Below, piece by piece: positions 51,301 through 53,509 of a stretch of 64,000 nt of DNA (the stretch's first letter is position 1; each line of letters starts with the position of its first letter). The DNA lies in NCBI GenBank assembly GCA_949130485.1, contig OX422183.1, positions 25,187,316 to 25,251,315 of the forward strand, written 5' to 3'. The DNA is from Agelas oroides. Lineage: Eukaryota > Porifera > Demospongiae > Agelasida > Agelasidae. A program made the translations under genes and the position numbers. The notes under the pieces are model-generated. The model made no database searches. It was not told where the DNA came from and saw only the letters and a list, made by a program, of their open reading frames with translations.

Positions 51301-53040
51301 GGCATGTCCGTGCAGCGCAATGCATACGTTAAACCACGCCCAATACACTGGTTAACCGGAAGTGCAGAGTTGCCTAGATTCCAGTTCGCAGGAAAACTGC
51401 CCAATTACACTCACAGTACGACATCCAATTCCCATTCTGGTGTTAATTTGTAGTCTGAGAATGATTCCGCGAGCTGAAAGCGTTGCAAAATGACTTCTCC
51501 CAAAGCAGATGACTTATACTCAGTCCTTAGATGTATCTCCGTATTAATATGTGAAGGTAGACATTGAATCAGCTATTGGCCCAGGGGGAAGAATAGCAGT
51601 AGCTTGGTTCAAAAGTTATGCTTCGATTTATGTGCTCAAAAGGTCTATTTGGAGCATAACTTACCTTAAAATAGTTCTGGTAGCCATTGTAAAAACAGTA
51701 TATATCAACTTCCACCTTGGTCATTCAAAAATAGAATCTCTGATTGGTTCCTTAGTACATGTGGTGTGCATCGTTTCGTGAGTAGGAAGTCGTCCACCTT
51801 TTGCCACCAAAATTTTCGCACATGTTGTTGTTTATGCAATAATAATTAGTGTGGGCGTGGCTTTCAGTCATTAAGGATATAAAACATTCTCACCAAGTTT
51901 CATACACAAAGCAGTATGCCTTAGGCATCTATGAGCAATTTAGTATTTTGTAAGATCTTGGCCAGATCTCCCATGCCTTAATACACCTGAGTAGTTGAAA
52001 TGGGAAATGCTGGGAACTTCAGCTCCACAGTAAACTTCGACTTTTTCCTCAGTACTATCTATCTGTGCTAATTAAGATATCTCTTGGTTTGTAAGTAACA
52101 GTCACCACTAAGTAGGTTTTGCTATAGTCACCACTAGTCTGTACTGTATACTGGTACCTTAGCCTCGTTCCCAGGCGCGGAGAAAGGGGAGGAGAAAGAG
52201 CGCCTGGTACACACTGTTCGGGCATGCGCCTAATTATAGCAAAGGCCACGCGGCAGAATTAGGGGCGTGTACTAATATGACGATCGATGGTTCACGTGAA
52301 TTGCATAAACGGTCATAAAAATTACCTCAGCTTGTGTTCTTTGAACATTGCTGCTACATGCTCTGCCTATAGTTTTATACTGCCAGATACAAAGAGAAAT
52401 ATCTGGTTGCCAGTGATAGGAGTTGACTTACCGAAATCGGTGGATAACTGCATAAAGGTACGTTTCTTCGGCAAACGCACTCAACGGAGGCAACCTGTTC
52501 TTTCTTGAGCTTTATCTCGAGGTACCCAGCATCCAGAAGGCATAGAACAACACGATATAAAGCTCACTTGAACAGAACGCTATCTGGCGCATCAATGTAG
52601 CGAGTTCATGACGTCACCAGTATACGTACGTATACGTACGAACATGGTCACCACGGAATTCCGTGGCGATTAAGCGCATGCACAAACAGTGTATACCAGG
52701 CGCTCTTTCTCCTAACCATCCTCCATGCCTGGAAACGAGGCTAACTGGTACCTTAGTTTACAGATTACAGAAGCACTAGCCTTGAAACAAAGAGGTGTGT
52801 GTTACTAGGAGCAGCAGACAAGAATAAAACCTGAGTCTTGGCAGTTGACATTGAAAGTCAGATGGCTAGATTTAGAGAGGAAAATGCACACCACATAAAT
52901 ACCATTAACAAAATCATACCATTGACAACAGGTAGTGGAATGTCTATGGGCACAAAGCTGTCCACATCAGCAGAAGAGACTAACAGCCCACTGCCCGAAT
53001 CCTGAGCAGGGTCTTTTCTCTCACCCTGCAGCTCATCCAT
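1..53040 (-). CDS. RNF213-like giant AAA+ E3 ubiquitin ligase gene (3' end off window)
   Basis: One large multi-exon gene on the minus strand. RNF213/mysterin proteins are cytoplasmic giants with a ring of six dynein-like AAA units and a RING-containing E3 module; in vertebrates they ubiquitinate proteins and bacterial LPS and act on lipid droplets. Visible here, N to C: a long helical N-terminal region (exons from 53.0 to 14 kb), P-loop GAAGCGKS (about 13.4 kb), P-loop GETGVGKT (8.3 kb), Walker B IFLDEL (5.9 kb), sensor-type ACNPHRG (5.7 kb), P-loop GAPGSSKT (5.0 kb), Walker B VFMDEAG (4.8 kb), then degenerate AAA5/6 and stalk-like sequence. The RING is not in the window and is expected to the left. 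Most adjacent exons match in splice phase; a few junctions (48.3/47.4, 51.0/49.6 and 17.9/17.5 kb) do not, so some small exons are probably missed. A 26-kb transposon-filled intron splits the gene. Family assignment is confident; exact exon ends are approximate. Confidence 0.85.
1107..1139. repeat. CA dinucleotide microsatellite
   Basis: About 16 CA units followed by imperfect ACACATACGTACAC sequence, in the intron between the exons ending near 1,056 and starting at 1,197. It lies 57 bp from a splice donor. Confidence 0.95.
1197..2918 (-). CDS. RNF213-like gene: post-AAA region exons
   Basis: Exon 2,521-2,918 ([16 protein letters not shown]) and the long exon 1,197-2,430 (about 411 codons). 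They join to form an Arg codon. The sequence is helical and Leu/Phe rich, including [14 protein letters not shown] and [14 protein letters not shown], consistent with AAA6 and the segment that precedes the E3 module. No Walker motif or zinc finger is seen. The left donor (GTAGTT) is followed within 60 bases by a CA microsatellite. Confidence 0.75.
2989..4197 (-). CDS. RNF213-like gene: AAA4 lid and AAA5 exons
   Basis: Exons 3,970-4,197 ([15 protein letters not shown] to GDSELQK), 3,326-3,691 ([20 protein letters not shown]) and 2,989-3,243 ([15 protein letters not shown] to FHFQQ), all phase 0. The middle exon contains [14 protein letters not shown], then [15 protein letters not shown] and [13 protein letters not shown], the conserved RNF213 AAA5 pattern. 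AAA5 in this family lacks a functional P-loop, and none is visible here. Introns are 80-280 bp. Confidence 0.85.
4283..5749 (-). CDS. RNF213-like gene: AAA3 sensor and AAA4 exon
   Basis: A single 1,467-base exon (489 codons, phase 0 at both ends). It opens [17 protein letters not shown], the AAA3 sensor strand. It later carries [20 protein letters not shown] (Walker A of AAA4, 4,976-4,999), [19 protein letters not shown] (Walker B, about 4,743-4,774) and [18 protein letters not shown] (sensor 1 with Asn). These match the AAA4 signature of RNF213 family members and are the strongest family evidence in the window. AAA4 appears catalytically competent. The exon ends FCKTFLHW-type sequence before a GTGAGT donor. 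Confidence 0.95.
5820..6840 (-). CDS. RNF213-like gene: AAA3 core exons with Walker B
   Basis: Exons 6,545-6,840 ([13 protein letters not shown] to PEENAK), 6,187-6,262 ([15 protein letters not shown]), 5,972-6,087 ([14 protein letters not shown] to VPYVT) and 5,820-5,900 ([18 protein letters not shown]). All joins are in phase. IFLDELN at the start of the 81-base exon is a canonical Walker B with the Asp-Glu pair, so AAA3 keeps both nucleotide-handling motifs. Introns here are about 70-280 bp with consensus donors (GTAACT, GTGAGT, GTGAGT, GTAAAA). Confidence 0.9.
6901..7590. repeat. Intronic repeat with inverted ends, flanking direct repeats and a 51-bp minisatellite
   Basis: TAATGAGTCTAA at 6,901-6,912 is mirrored by TTAGACTCATTA at 7,579-7,590. 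Inside each end is a related block of roughly 80-100 bp containing ATTATTCGAACACCCCCC-like sequence, then GGAAAAA and GTATTCCA (about 6,913-7,000 and 7,465-7,580). Between about 7,020 and 7,400 there are around seven degenerate copies of a 51-bp unit built on GAGCTCAAACGGGGGTTGCC ... CTACTAGCCTTCGACAG. No open frame is maintained. It is probably a non-autonomous DNA transposon carrying an expanded internal satellite. Confidence 0.7.
8215..8522 (-). CDS. RNF213-like gene: AAA3 Walker A exon
   Basis: A 308-base exon with acceptor ACTCCAG and donor GTAAGT. It encodes [17 protein letters not shown], then [19 protein letters not shown]; the Walker A GETGVGKT occupies 8,321-8,344. In RNF213 this is AAA3, one of the two hydrolytically active units. 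The exon ends with one spare base (G), completed by the GA at the start of exon 6,545-6,840. The 1.37-kb intron to the left holds the minisatellite-bearing repeat 6,901-7,590. Confidence 0.92.
8523..10308. other. Intron containing MITE remnants, no exon seen
   Basis: From 8,598 there is a remnant of the GCTGAGCTTC family (see 12,148-12,296). A TTAA-flanked MITE occupies 9,216-9,840. The stretches 8,700-9,215 and 9,841-10,308 show no exon, RNA gene or repeat that I can recognise. Confidence 0.5.
9216..9840. mobile_element. piggyBac-type MITE with TTAA target duplication
   Basis: TTAA at 9,216-9,219 is followed by CCCTTTGCCCCCGA, and the right end reads TCGGGGTTAAAGGG then TTAA at 9,837-9,840. 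TTAA duplications with ends starting CCC are the mark of piggyBac elements. The terminal repeats are imperfect (CCCTTT, CCCCGA and GCGC are shared). There is no coding capacity in the 617 bp. Several C/G-rich direct repeats (GGGCGCATAC) lie near the right end. Confidence 0.7.
10309..13121 (-). CDS. RNF213-like gene: AAA2 large and small domain exons
   Basis: Five exons in matching phase: 12,963-13,121 ([14 protein letters not shown] to [12 protein letters not shown]), 12,577-12,790 ([17 protein letters not shown]), 12,380-12,506 ([17 protein letters not shown]), 10,786-10,978 ([16 protein letters not shown]) and 10,309-10,415 ([15 protein letters not shown] to GVDIPTM). The intron 12,507-12,576 is only 70 bp. 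The 12,380 exon abuts a CA microsatellite in its donor-side intron. The intron between 10,978 and 12,380 carries a fold-back element and a MITE. The region closes the AAA2 unit and leads into AAA3; the next exon completes the Leu codon. Confidence 0.8.
10572..10740. repeat. Repeat with TATTCGAGGG motifs
   Basis: Contains ACCATTCAAGGGCGGCGTTT, CTACTATTCGAGGGTGGCA, CTATTCGAGGGCGGCGTCTA and ATTCGAAG in succession, a short tandem motif of TE character just outside the exon that starts at 10,786. No inverted partner was found, so it may be one end of an element. Confidence 0.5.
11095..11248. repeat. Near-perfect 154-bp palindrome
   Basis: Two arms of about 75 bp meet at GATTGCAT|TATGCAATC near 11,172. 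The outer ends are TTTATAACACACTTAG and CTAAGTGTGTTATAAA. Only a few mismatches interrupt the pairing (TTGTTGCAC against GTGCACTAA). It has the size and shape of a MITE or of one half of a fold-back element, adjacent to the inverted-repeat element at 11,254. Confidence 0.85.
11254..12018. mobile_element. Fold-back/MITE element with 33-bp terminal inverted repeats
   Basis: The left end 11,254-11,286 (TAGTGCAGTCACGTGACC...) and right end 11,985-12,018 are inverted copies with one single-base indel. The interior includes an ATG-led stub (MARKGK) at about 11,349 and GC-rich, CpG-containing sequence, unlike the surrounding intron; this could be a captured promoter fragment, which is inference. No open frame longer than about 60 codons is kept. 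Confidence 0.7.
12148..12296. mobile_element. MITE, GCTGAGCTTCTGC family
   Basis: An 18-bp perfect inverted pair lies at 12,179-12,196 and 12,248-12,265 (GCTGAGCTTCTGCTAAGG). Outer shorter pairs CATCACCTA/TAGGTGATG extend it to about 150 bp. Decayed relatives with the same central words (TTCATATGTGCTTCA, ATGCAT) occur at 17,717-17,815 and from 8,598. Confidence 0.75.
12321..12375. repeat. CA microsatellite
   Basis: About 15 CA units, then ACATACACACA-type imperfect units, ending next to the donor of exon 12,380-12,506. Confidence 0.9.
13191..13543 (-). CDS. RNF213-like gene: AAA2 P-loop, split by a 71-bp intron
   Basis: Exon 13,438-13,543 ends in [10 protein letters not shown] plus one base; intron 13,367-13,437 (GTCAGT donor, TTGCAG acceptor) follows; exon 13,191-13,366 begins by completing Gly and reads [11 protein letters not shown]. 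The spliced motif GAAGCGKS is a full Walker A sequence (GxxxxGKS). It is the first of three P-loops, matching AAA2 of RNF213, which binds ATP in the known structure. About 40 residues on, the hydrophobic strand [12 protein letters not shown] sits where Walker B is expected, but the acidic Asp-Glu pair is absent (Asn-Phe-His instead). That fits an ATP-binding, non-hydrolysing unit, although the position is my reading of a divergent sequence. Confidence 0.85.
13617..16178 (-). CDS. RNF213-like gene: exons between the N-terminal arm and AAA2
   Basis: Exons read right to left: 15,882-16,178 ([15 protein letters not shown]), 15,419-15,535, 14,496-14,723 ([15 protein letters not shown]), 14,006-14,428 and 13,617-13,745 ([15 protein letters not shown]). 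All are phase 0 at both ends and join without a stop. The 423-base exon includes [14 protein letters not shown] and a hydrophobic [15 protein letters not shown] tail. This region leads directly into the split P-loop exons. A possible 41-base exon at 15,222-15,262 was left out because it would break the phase. Confidence 0.7.
16296..17460 (-). CDS. RNF213-like gene: 1.2-kb N-terminal arm exon
   Basis: One uninterrupted 1,165-base exon, about 388 residues, starting [17 protein letters not shown] and ending WFTRAE before a GTATGT donor. The acceptor is CCCTAG at 17,461. It is predominantly helical, as expected for the long N-terminal stalk of RNF213 proteins upstream of the AAA ring. No nucleotide-binding or zinc motif is visible. 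The phase on the right side does not match the exon at 17,880 directly. Assignment rests on continuity with the downstream AAA exons rather than on a diagnostic motif. Confidence 0.65.
17717..17815. mobile_element. Decayed copy of the GCTGAGCTTC MITE family
   Basis: Carries TTCACATGTGCTTCATAATG in the centre and, at the right, CAATCGAAGCTCAACA, the inverted match of AGCTTCCATTAA at the left. It resembles the intact copy at 12,148-12,296 in order and spacing. Confidence 0.5.
17880..19305 (-). CDS. RNF213-like gene: three N-terminal region exons
   Basis: Exons 19,041-19,305, 18,916-18,975 and 17,880-18,476 on the minus strand join in phase. The first reads from [14 protein letters not shown] and contains a hydrophobic strand VIYILDLV; the 60-base middle exon encodes [20 protein letters not shown]; the third gives about 199 residues from [12 protein letters not shown]. 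Splice sites fit the GT-AG rule (donors GTTAGT, GTTTGT, GTAACA). The content is helical and rich in Trp, Cys and His, with no known catalytic motif. The donor of the third exon does not phase with the next exon (17,460), so a small exon may be hidden in the 420-bp interval, which also carries a decayed MITE (17,717-17,815). Confidence 0.65.
19604..19978 (+). repeat. 5' LTR of element A
   Basis: 375 bp, starts TGTAAGACTG and ends CACTACA. A TATA box (TGTATATAAAG, about 19,871-19,881) lies 100 bp before the end, marking the likely promoter. A Met-led open frame inside it is not a gene. The 3' LTR is 28 bp longer. Confidence 0.92.
19982..19997 (+). promoter_or_regulatory. Primer-binding site of element A (tRNA-Ser)
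   Basis: TGGCGTAGTCGGCAGG lies three bases after the LTR. It is the complement of CCTGCCGACTACG plus CCA, the 3' end of animal tRNA-Ser of the AGA/TGA/CGA type. The gag ATG follows immediately at 19,998. Confidence 0.85.
19998..20800 (+). pseudogene. gag of element A (broken)
   Basis: The frame opens [20 protein letters not shown] at 19,998 and is cut by an in-frame TGA at 20,133-20,135. It continues as a typical capsid segment to about 20,455, where it loses a base and changes frame. It then runs to a CCHC zinc knuckle [14 protein letters not shown] (C-x2-C-x4-H-x4-C, 20,741-20,782). Gag binds and packages the element RNA. One stop and one frameshift break it. Confidence 0.85.
20790..21918 (+). 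pseudogene. protease remnant and first part of reverse transcriptase of element A
   Basis: After the knuckle the frame shifts again. The C-terminal half of an aspartic protease is present ([10 protein letters not shown]), but no D-S/T-G active site lies between knuckle and flap, so that part seems deleted. A TGA at 21,345-21,347 ends this frame. Reverse transcriptase follows: [22 protein letters not shown], a frameshift near 21,715, then [16 protein letters not shown] and the catalytic VYLDD (21,902-21,916). The coding sequence breaks two bases after the second Asp, at the insertion point of element B. It resumes at 26,236. Confidence 0.85.
21919..22092 (+). repeat. 5' LTR of element B
   Basis: About 174 bp, very short for a gypsy LTR. 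It contains the CATTACATCATT direct repeats. Compared with the 3' copy it has about 10 extra bases (TTTTTGTTAA) and a changed last base. Confidence 0.9.
22094..22107 (+). promoter_or_regulatory. Primer-binding site of element B (tRNA-Trp)
   Basis: TGGTGACCCCGACG is the exact complement of the 3' end of animal tRNA-Trp (CGTCGGGGTCACCA). Use of tRNA-Trp is characteristic of CsRn1-group retrotransposons. Confidence 0.85.
22144..22974 (+). pseudogene. gag of element B (one in-frame stop)
   Basis: Reads from [16 protein letters not shown] with the capsid core [20 protein letters not shown]. The frame stays the same to 22,974 except for a TAA at 22,534-22,536. Near the C-terminus [18 protein letters not shown] has C-x2-H-x9-C-x3-C spacing, the CHCC finger that replaces the usual knuckle in CsRn1 elements. 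The pol frame opens at 22,941, overlapping by 34 bases in the -1 frame, which suggests -1 ribosomal frameshifting in the ancestor. Confidence 0.88.
22941..26047 (+). pseudogene. pol of element B: protease, RT, RNase H, integrase
   Basis: Protease: [13 protein letters not shown] at about 23,045, where the D-T/S-G triad reads D-R-G, followed by ILGADF. The frame shifts near 23,266. Reverse transcriptase: [32 protein letters not shown], catalytic YIDD (23,956-23,967). A second frameshift near 24,258 follows a C run. RNase [16 protein letters not shown] and [14 protein letters not shown]. Integrase: zinc-binding HHCC region ending CVQCQRAK, then DDE residues in [18 protein letters not shown] and [10 protein letters not shown]. 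The frame ends with TAA at 26,045. The 545-codon RNase H/integrase portion is intact, unlike the protease. Confidence 0.9.
26067..26231 (+). repeat. 3' LTR of element B
   Basis: 165 bp; preceded by the G-rich purine tract that primes plus-strand synthesis and followed by the acat target copy. Confidence 0.92.
26236..26816 (+). pseudogene. element A pol, middle part (RT thumb and RNase H start)
   Basis: Continues the reverse transcriptase of A after element [41 protein letters not shown], then RNase [22 protein letters not shown] frameshift lies near 26,725; the other frame then reads [20 protein letters not shown]. It stops at the insertion site of element C (26,817) inside RNase H and resumes at 31,107. 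Confidence 0.88.
26817..27080 (+). repeat. 5' LTR of element C
   Basis: 264 bp. A TTTTTATATATATACC stretch (about 26,979-26,994) is the likely TATA region. It is repeated with changes at 30,844-31,101. Confidence 0.92.
27081..27094 (+). promoter_or_regulatory. Primer-binding site of element C (internal initiator tRNA-Met)
   Basis: GGTTATGGGCCCAG, directly after the LTR, is the exact complement of CTGGGCCCATAACC, the anticodon stem-loop of animal initiator tRNA-Met, rather than of a tRNA 3' end. Drosophila copia is primed by an internal fragment of the same tRNA. Confidence 0.88.
27194..28215 (+). pseudogene. gag and protease of element C (broken)
   Basis: Starts [20 protein letters not shown], the copia gag pattern with [10 protein letters not shown]. 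The frame shifts near 27,655. The zinc knuckle [17 protein letters not shown] (27,844-27,885) contains TGA at 27,877-27,879. The protease has an intact D-S-G ([13 protein letters not shown], 28,048-28,056). Another frameshift near 28,215 separates it from integrase. Confidence 0.88.
28216..29467 (+). pseudogene. integrase of element C
   Basis: GAG-pre-integrase zinc region [18 protein letters not shown] ... CKTCTGGK; catalytic core [11 protein letters not shown] (first Asp) and LKTLRTDNG (second Asp). A one-base loss near 28,848 shifts frame in front of EYTSKKF, and [14 protein letters not shown] follows with the Glu. The C-terminal region has the copia signature [19 protein letters not shown] and [13 protein letters not shown]. 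Confidence 0.88.
29468..30842 (+). pseudogene. reverse transcriptase and RNase H of element C, RT core deleted
   Basis: RT N-terminal part [20 protein letters not shown] to [11 protein letters not shown]; frame break at 29,808; [19 protein letters not shown]. At about 29,935 the sequence passes from FVVEGEE directly to [16 protein letters not shown], skipping the block that holds the catalytic YxDD. A frameshift near 30,380 precedes RNase H ([48 protein letters not shown]), which is otherwise open to 30,826. Confidence 0.88.
30844..31101 (+). repeat. 3' LTR of element C
   Basis: 258 bp, ends ACTAACA and is followed by the ctcct target copy. Preceded by GTGAGGAGGAG. Confidence 0.92.
31107..32820 (+). 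pseudogene. element A pol, last part (RNase H end and integrase)
   Basis: RNase H end: [17 protein letters not shown] and [11 protein letters not shown], with TGA at 31,135-31,137. A frameshift lies near 31,330. Integrase zinc domain: [17 protein letters not shown] ... WCNTCA. TGA at 31,794-31,796. Catalytic residues are kept in [24 protein letters not shown] and [12 protein letters not shown]. Frame changes after 32,300 break the C-terminal tail, which still shows VRGRVQI-type sequence to about 32,560. A purine tract AGAGGGGAGC (32,821-32,830) precedes the 3' LTR. Confidence 0.88.
32833..33235 (+). repeat. 3' LTR of element A with internal tandem duplication
   Basis: 403 bp. The first bases are duplicated: ACTGTTGTAGAATTGATTTT occurs twice in tandem, explaining most of the 28-bp excess over the 5' LTR. 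Ends CACTACA followed by cttg. Confidence 0.92.
33388..34330 (+). pseudogene. Truncated LINE (CR1/L2-like) reverse transcriptase
   Basis: Frame fragments contain [16 protein letters not shown], then VCYADDVA (the F/YADD catalytic motif of non-LTR RTs), then across frames [11 protein letters not shown], a THLG-HIL-like motif and SLYGSGQ. Order and spacing match the C-terminal two-thirds of CR1-type LINE RT. There is a one-base frameshift near 33,815 and several stops; endonuclease and 5' part are missing. It begins close to the end of element A. Confidence 0.75.
34331..34740. other. No recognisable feature
   Basis: Between the LINE fragment and the gag-like remnant. Nothing beyond stop-rich sequence is visible. 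Confidence 0.4.
34741..36205 (+). pseudogene. Decayed gag-like ORF with a CCCH-type finger (DIRS-like?)
   Basis: The frame 34,772-35,188 starts [18 protein letters not shown]. The main frame then runs 35,190-35,990 with one TAG at 35,715-35,717 and contains [30 protein letters not shown] and [16 protein letters not shown]. After a further break the tail has CHLFNRAP and then, in another frame, [15 protein letters not shown], resembling CRxFNxG...CxFxHxC gag fingers of tyrosine-recombinase (DIRS/Ngaro) retroelements. No recombinase or RT follows. The G-rich codon use differs from the host exons. The class is uncertain. Confidence 0.45.
36206..37270. other. No gene seen; repeat-derived sequence
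   Basis: A GGGGGAGTAGGAAG ... TCTCCCCCAG stretch near 36,395-36,425 can fold into a short hairpin and may belong to the end of the preceding element. An open minus frame at 36,798-37,100 has no recognisable domain. Confidence 0.4.
37290..38140 (+). pseudogene. Integrase plus Ulp1-type protease remnant (Ginger-like transposon)
   Basis: Fragments in shifting frames: [20 protein letters not shown], the SYHPQTNG...NQT signature before the catalytic Glu of gypsy/Ginger integrases. Then [10 protein letters not shown] and LAGLQS, and finally [20 protein letters not shown] (about 37,995-38,054) with the catalytic Cys context of Ulp1/SENP (C48) peptidases. An integrase joined to a Ulp1-like peptidase is known from Ginger-type DNA transposons. 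Many stops; clearly dead. Confidence 0.55.
38270..38920. mobile_element. Probable MITE with GTCGGAACTAA inverted ends
   Basis: GTCGGAACTAA at 38,270-38,280 is mirrored by TTAGTTCCGAC at 38,910-38,920. The interior is CpG-rich (CGCGCGC, TTTCGCGAAAAACG) and unlike its AT-rich surroundings. No coding frame. The inverted match is only 11 bp, so the boundary is tentative. Confidence 0.5.
38921..40640. other. No gene seen; scattered repeat-like sequence
   Basis: 39,040-39,190 has repeated CTAGGAWKA words and a small hairpin TTCTGTCCTAAGACAGAA near 39,122. An open frame at 39,612-39,908 has no recognisable domain. Around 40,160-40,270 an acidic stretch ([15 protein letters not shown]) resembles the N-terminus of a transposon-encoded protein but is not open for long. 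Confidence 0.35.
40661..40930 (+). pseudogene. Fragment of a transposon-associated protein (uncertain)
   Basis: Reads [20 protein letters not shown], then [20 protein letters not shown], then in a shifted frame GIPSWMKG. This combination looks like the C-terminal part of uncharacterised proteins from mobile elements of sponges and cnidarians, from memory of the pattern only. Frameshifted and isolated. Confidence 0.35.
40931..41520. other. AT-rich stretch with inverted TATAACAG words, no gene
   Basis: 41,130-41,340 contains CTGTTA/TAACAG and TATAAGCTTGT/ATAAGCTG-type repeats in both orientations, suggestive of a decayed MITE. No coding sequence. Confidence 0.35.
41521..41904 (-). pseudogene. 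IS630/Tc1-type DDE transposase fragment
   Basis: 127 codons on the minus strand. Contains [15 protein letters not shown] (second catalytic Asp region), then [19 protein letters not shown], the PPYSPxxNxIE motif with the final acidic residue, and [10 protein letters not shown]. This is the C-terminal half of a DDE_3 transposase; the first Asp and DNA-binding domain are absent, and sequence to the right is unrelated. The C-terminus appears frameshifted. Confidence 0.8.
41905..42840. other. No gene seen; repeat-derived
   Basis: The words GGGCGCTCTTTCTCAAGACTATGGTAT (about 42,530-42,556) recur in shorter form at about 50,752-50,775 (GTGCTCTTTCACAAGACT), marking a dispersed repeat. Nothing else recognised. 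Confidence 0.4.
42840..44336 (+). pseudogene. Decayed Ty3/gypsy gag-protease-RT (element D)
   Basis: Gag: [20 protein letters not shown] and [18 protein letters not shown], stop near 43,084, then [20 protein letters not shown]. Knuckle remnant [13 protein letters not shown]. Protease [11 protein letters not shown] (D-T-G changed to E-T-G) near 43,580. RT N-terminal piece [18 protein letters not shown] near 43,870. A deletion removes the palm start; then [19 protein letters not shown] (xMDD) and [20 protein letters not shown]. RNase H and integrase are missing. Strongly rearranged and inactive. Confidence 0.8.
44456..44599 (+). repeat. Candidate 3' LTR of element D
   Basis: Starts TGTAGTGTTAAG directly after the purine run AGAAGGGAGA and ends TCTGTTACA, giving the TG...CA shape over 144 bp. 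I could not find a matching 5' copy in the window. Confidence 0.45.
44600..45270. other. Intron sequence, no feature recognised
   Basis: AT-rich, stop-rich; contains no exon with both splice sites that I could see. Confidence 0.4.
45271..51219 (-). CDS. N-terminal exons of the RNF213-like gene
   Basis: Nine exons read right to left, approximately: 51,047-51,219 (start [10 protein letters not shown]), 49,350-49,613, about 48,615-48,753, 48,326-48,468, 47,265-47,428, 46,898-47,078, 46,602-46,811, 45,565-45,654 and 45,271-45,359. Most have clean GT donors and polypyrimidine-AG acceptors. Phases agree at 49.3/48.7, 47.3/47.1, 46.9/46.8, 46.6/45.65 and 45.56/45.36 kb. The protein is helical and charged with no catalytic motif that I recognise. 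The last exon ends with two spare bases (CAA AG), matching the single leading base of the exon at 19,041-19,305 across the transposon block. The junctions at 51.0/49.6 and 48.3/47.4 kb are out of phase, so an unlisted small exon is likely in each gap. Confidence 0.6.
49614..51046. other. Intron sequence with short repeats
   Basis: Holds an open plus-strand frame at 50,358-50,579 ([20 protein letters not shown]) without recognisable domain, the dispersed GTGCTCTTTCACAAGACT repeat, and a 35-bp MITE at 50,895-50,929. A missed exon is possible because the flanking exons do not match in phase. Confidence 0.35.
50895..50929. mobile_element. Minimal 35-bp MITE, TAGCCTCG family
   Basis: TAGTCTCATACCCAGAC, a 3-base loop, then the inverted TGGGCATGAGACTA. 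The flanking 9-mers ggtcaaggc (50,886-50,894) and ggtcaaagc (50,930-50,938) differ by one base, a probable 9-bp target duplication. The ends match the TAGCCTCGTNCCCAG ends of the elements at 52,160, 55,216 and 56,365. Confidence 0.65.
51220..52159. other. No gene seen
   Basis: Likely first intron of the RNF213-like gene; no conserved frame, repeat or RNA gene recognised. Confidence 0.4.
52160..52743. mobile_element. 584-bp MITE, TAGCCTCG family
   Basis: The left end TAGCCTCGTTCCCAGGCGC and right end ...CCTGGAAACGAGGCTA are inverted; the subterminal GGAGAAAGAGCGCCTGG also has an inverted partner (CCAGGCGCTCTTTCTCC). It is flanked by a perfect 10-bp direct repeat actggtacct (52,150-52,159 and 52,744-52,753). 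The interior holds GTATACGTACGTATACGTACG, a short perfect palindrome near 52,620. No coding capacity. Confidence 0.8.
52920..53040 (-). CDS. Probable initiator exon of the RNF213-like gene
   Basis: Reading leftwards from an ATG at 53,038-53,040 gives a start [13 protein letters not shown] followed by an acidic, Ser-rich stretch ending PLPVVN. It meets a GTATGA donor directly left of 52,920. An in-frame TGA lies a few codons upstream of the ATG, which favours this as the true start. The exon ends with one leftover base and the exon at 51,047-51,219 begins with two, so they join in frame to make a Gly codon. I recognise no domain; the N-termini of RNF213 proteins are poorly conserved. It could instead be an internal exon whose acceptor is the CAG at about 53,068. 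Confidence 0.55.
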
Positions 53041-53509
53041 TATGGATGGCCAGTCTGTTTCAAATCACCTGTCCTTCACTCCTAGCATGGAAGGTGAAAA
53101 TGATATACATTATTAAAACCCTTAGCAAACTCAACATTGTTGTACAGTACATCACAAATAGATCATAAACTAAGGGAATGCAGAGCATTGTGGGGTAATG
53201 TATGACATACAATGTACAATACATATATATCAAAGAGTCGGTAGACTCTCTAAGTAGGGATAGCACGGACACGCTGTATATACAAGAACAAAAATGGCAC
53301 TTTTTCTACCACACACTTTGTGTTTAACTGTCTACCACGATGCTTTTGGGCAACTTAATGAACCTCTCTAGTTATAAAAGCACTCAAAGACAATGGCTGG
53401 GTGCTTAGATAAACTTATGGTGCATTTGTGGCTGAGTAGTGGGGGTTTTGCTTAAGTATGCATCAAAATTATGATAACTCACAAACAGTTTAAGTAATAC
53501 TACACCCCA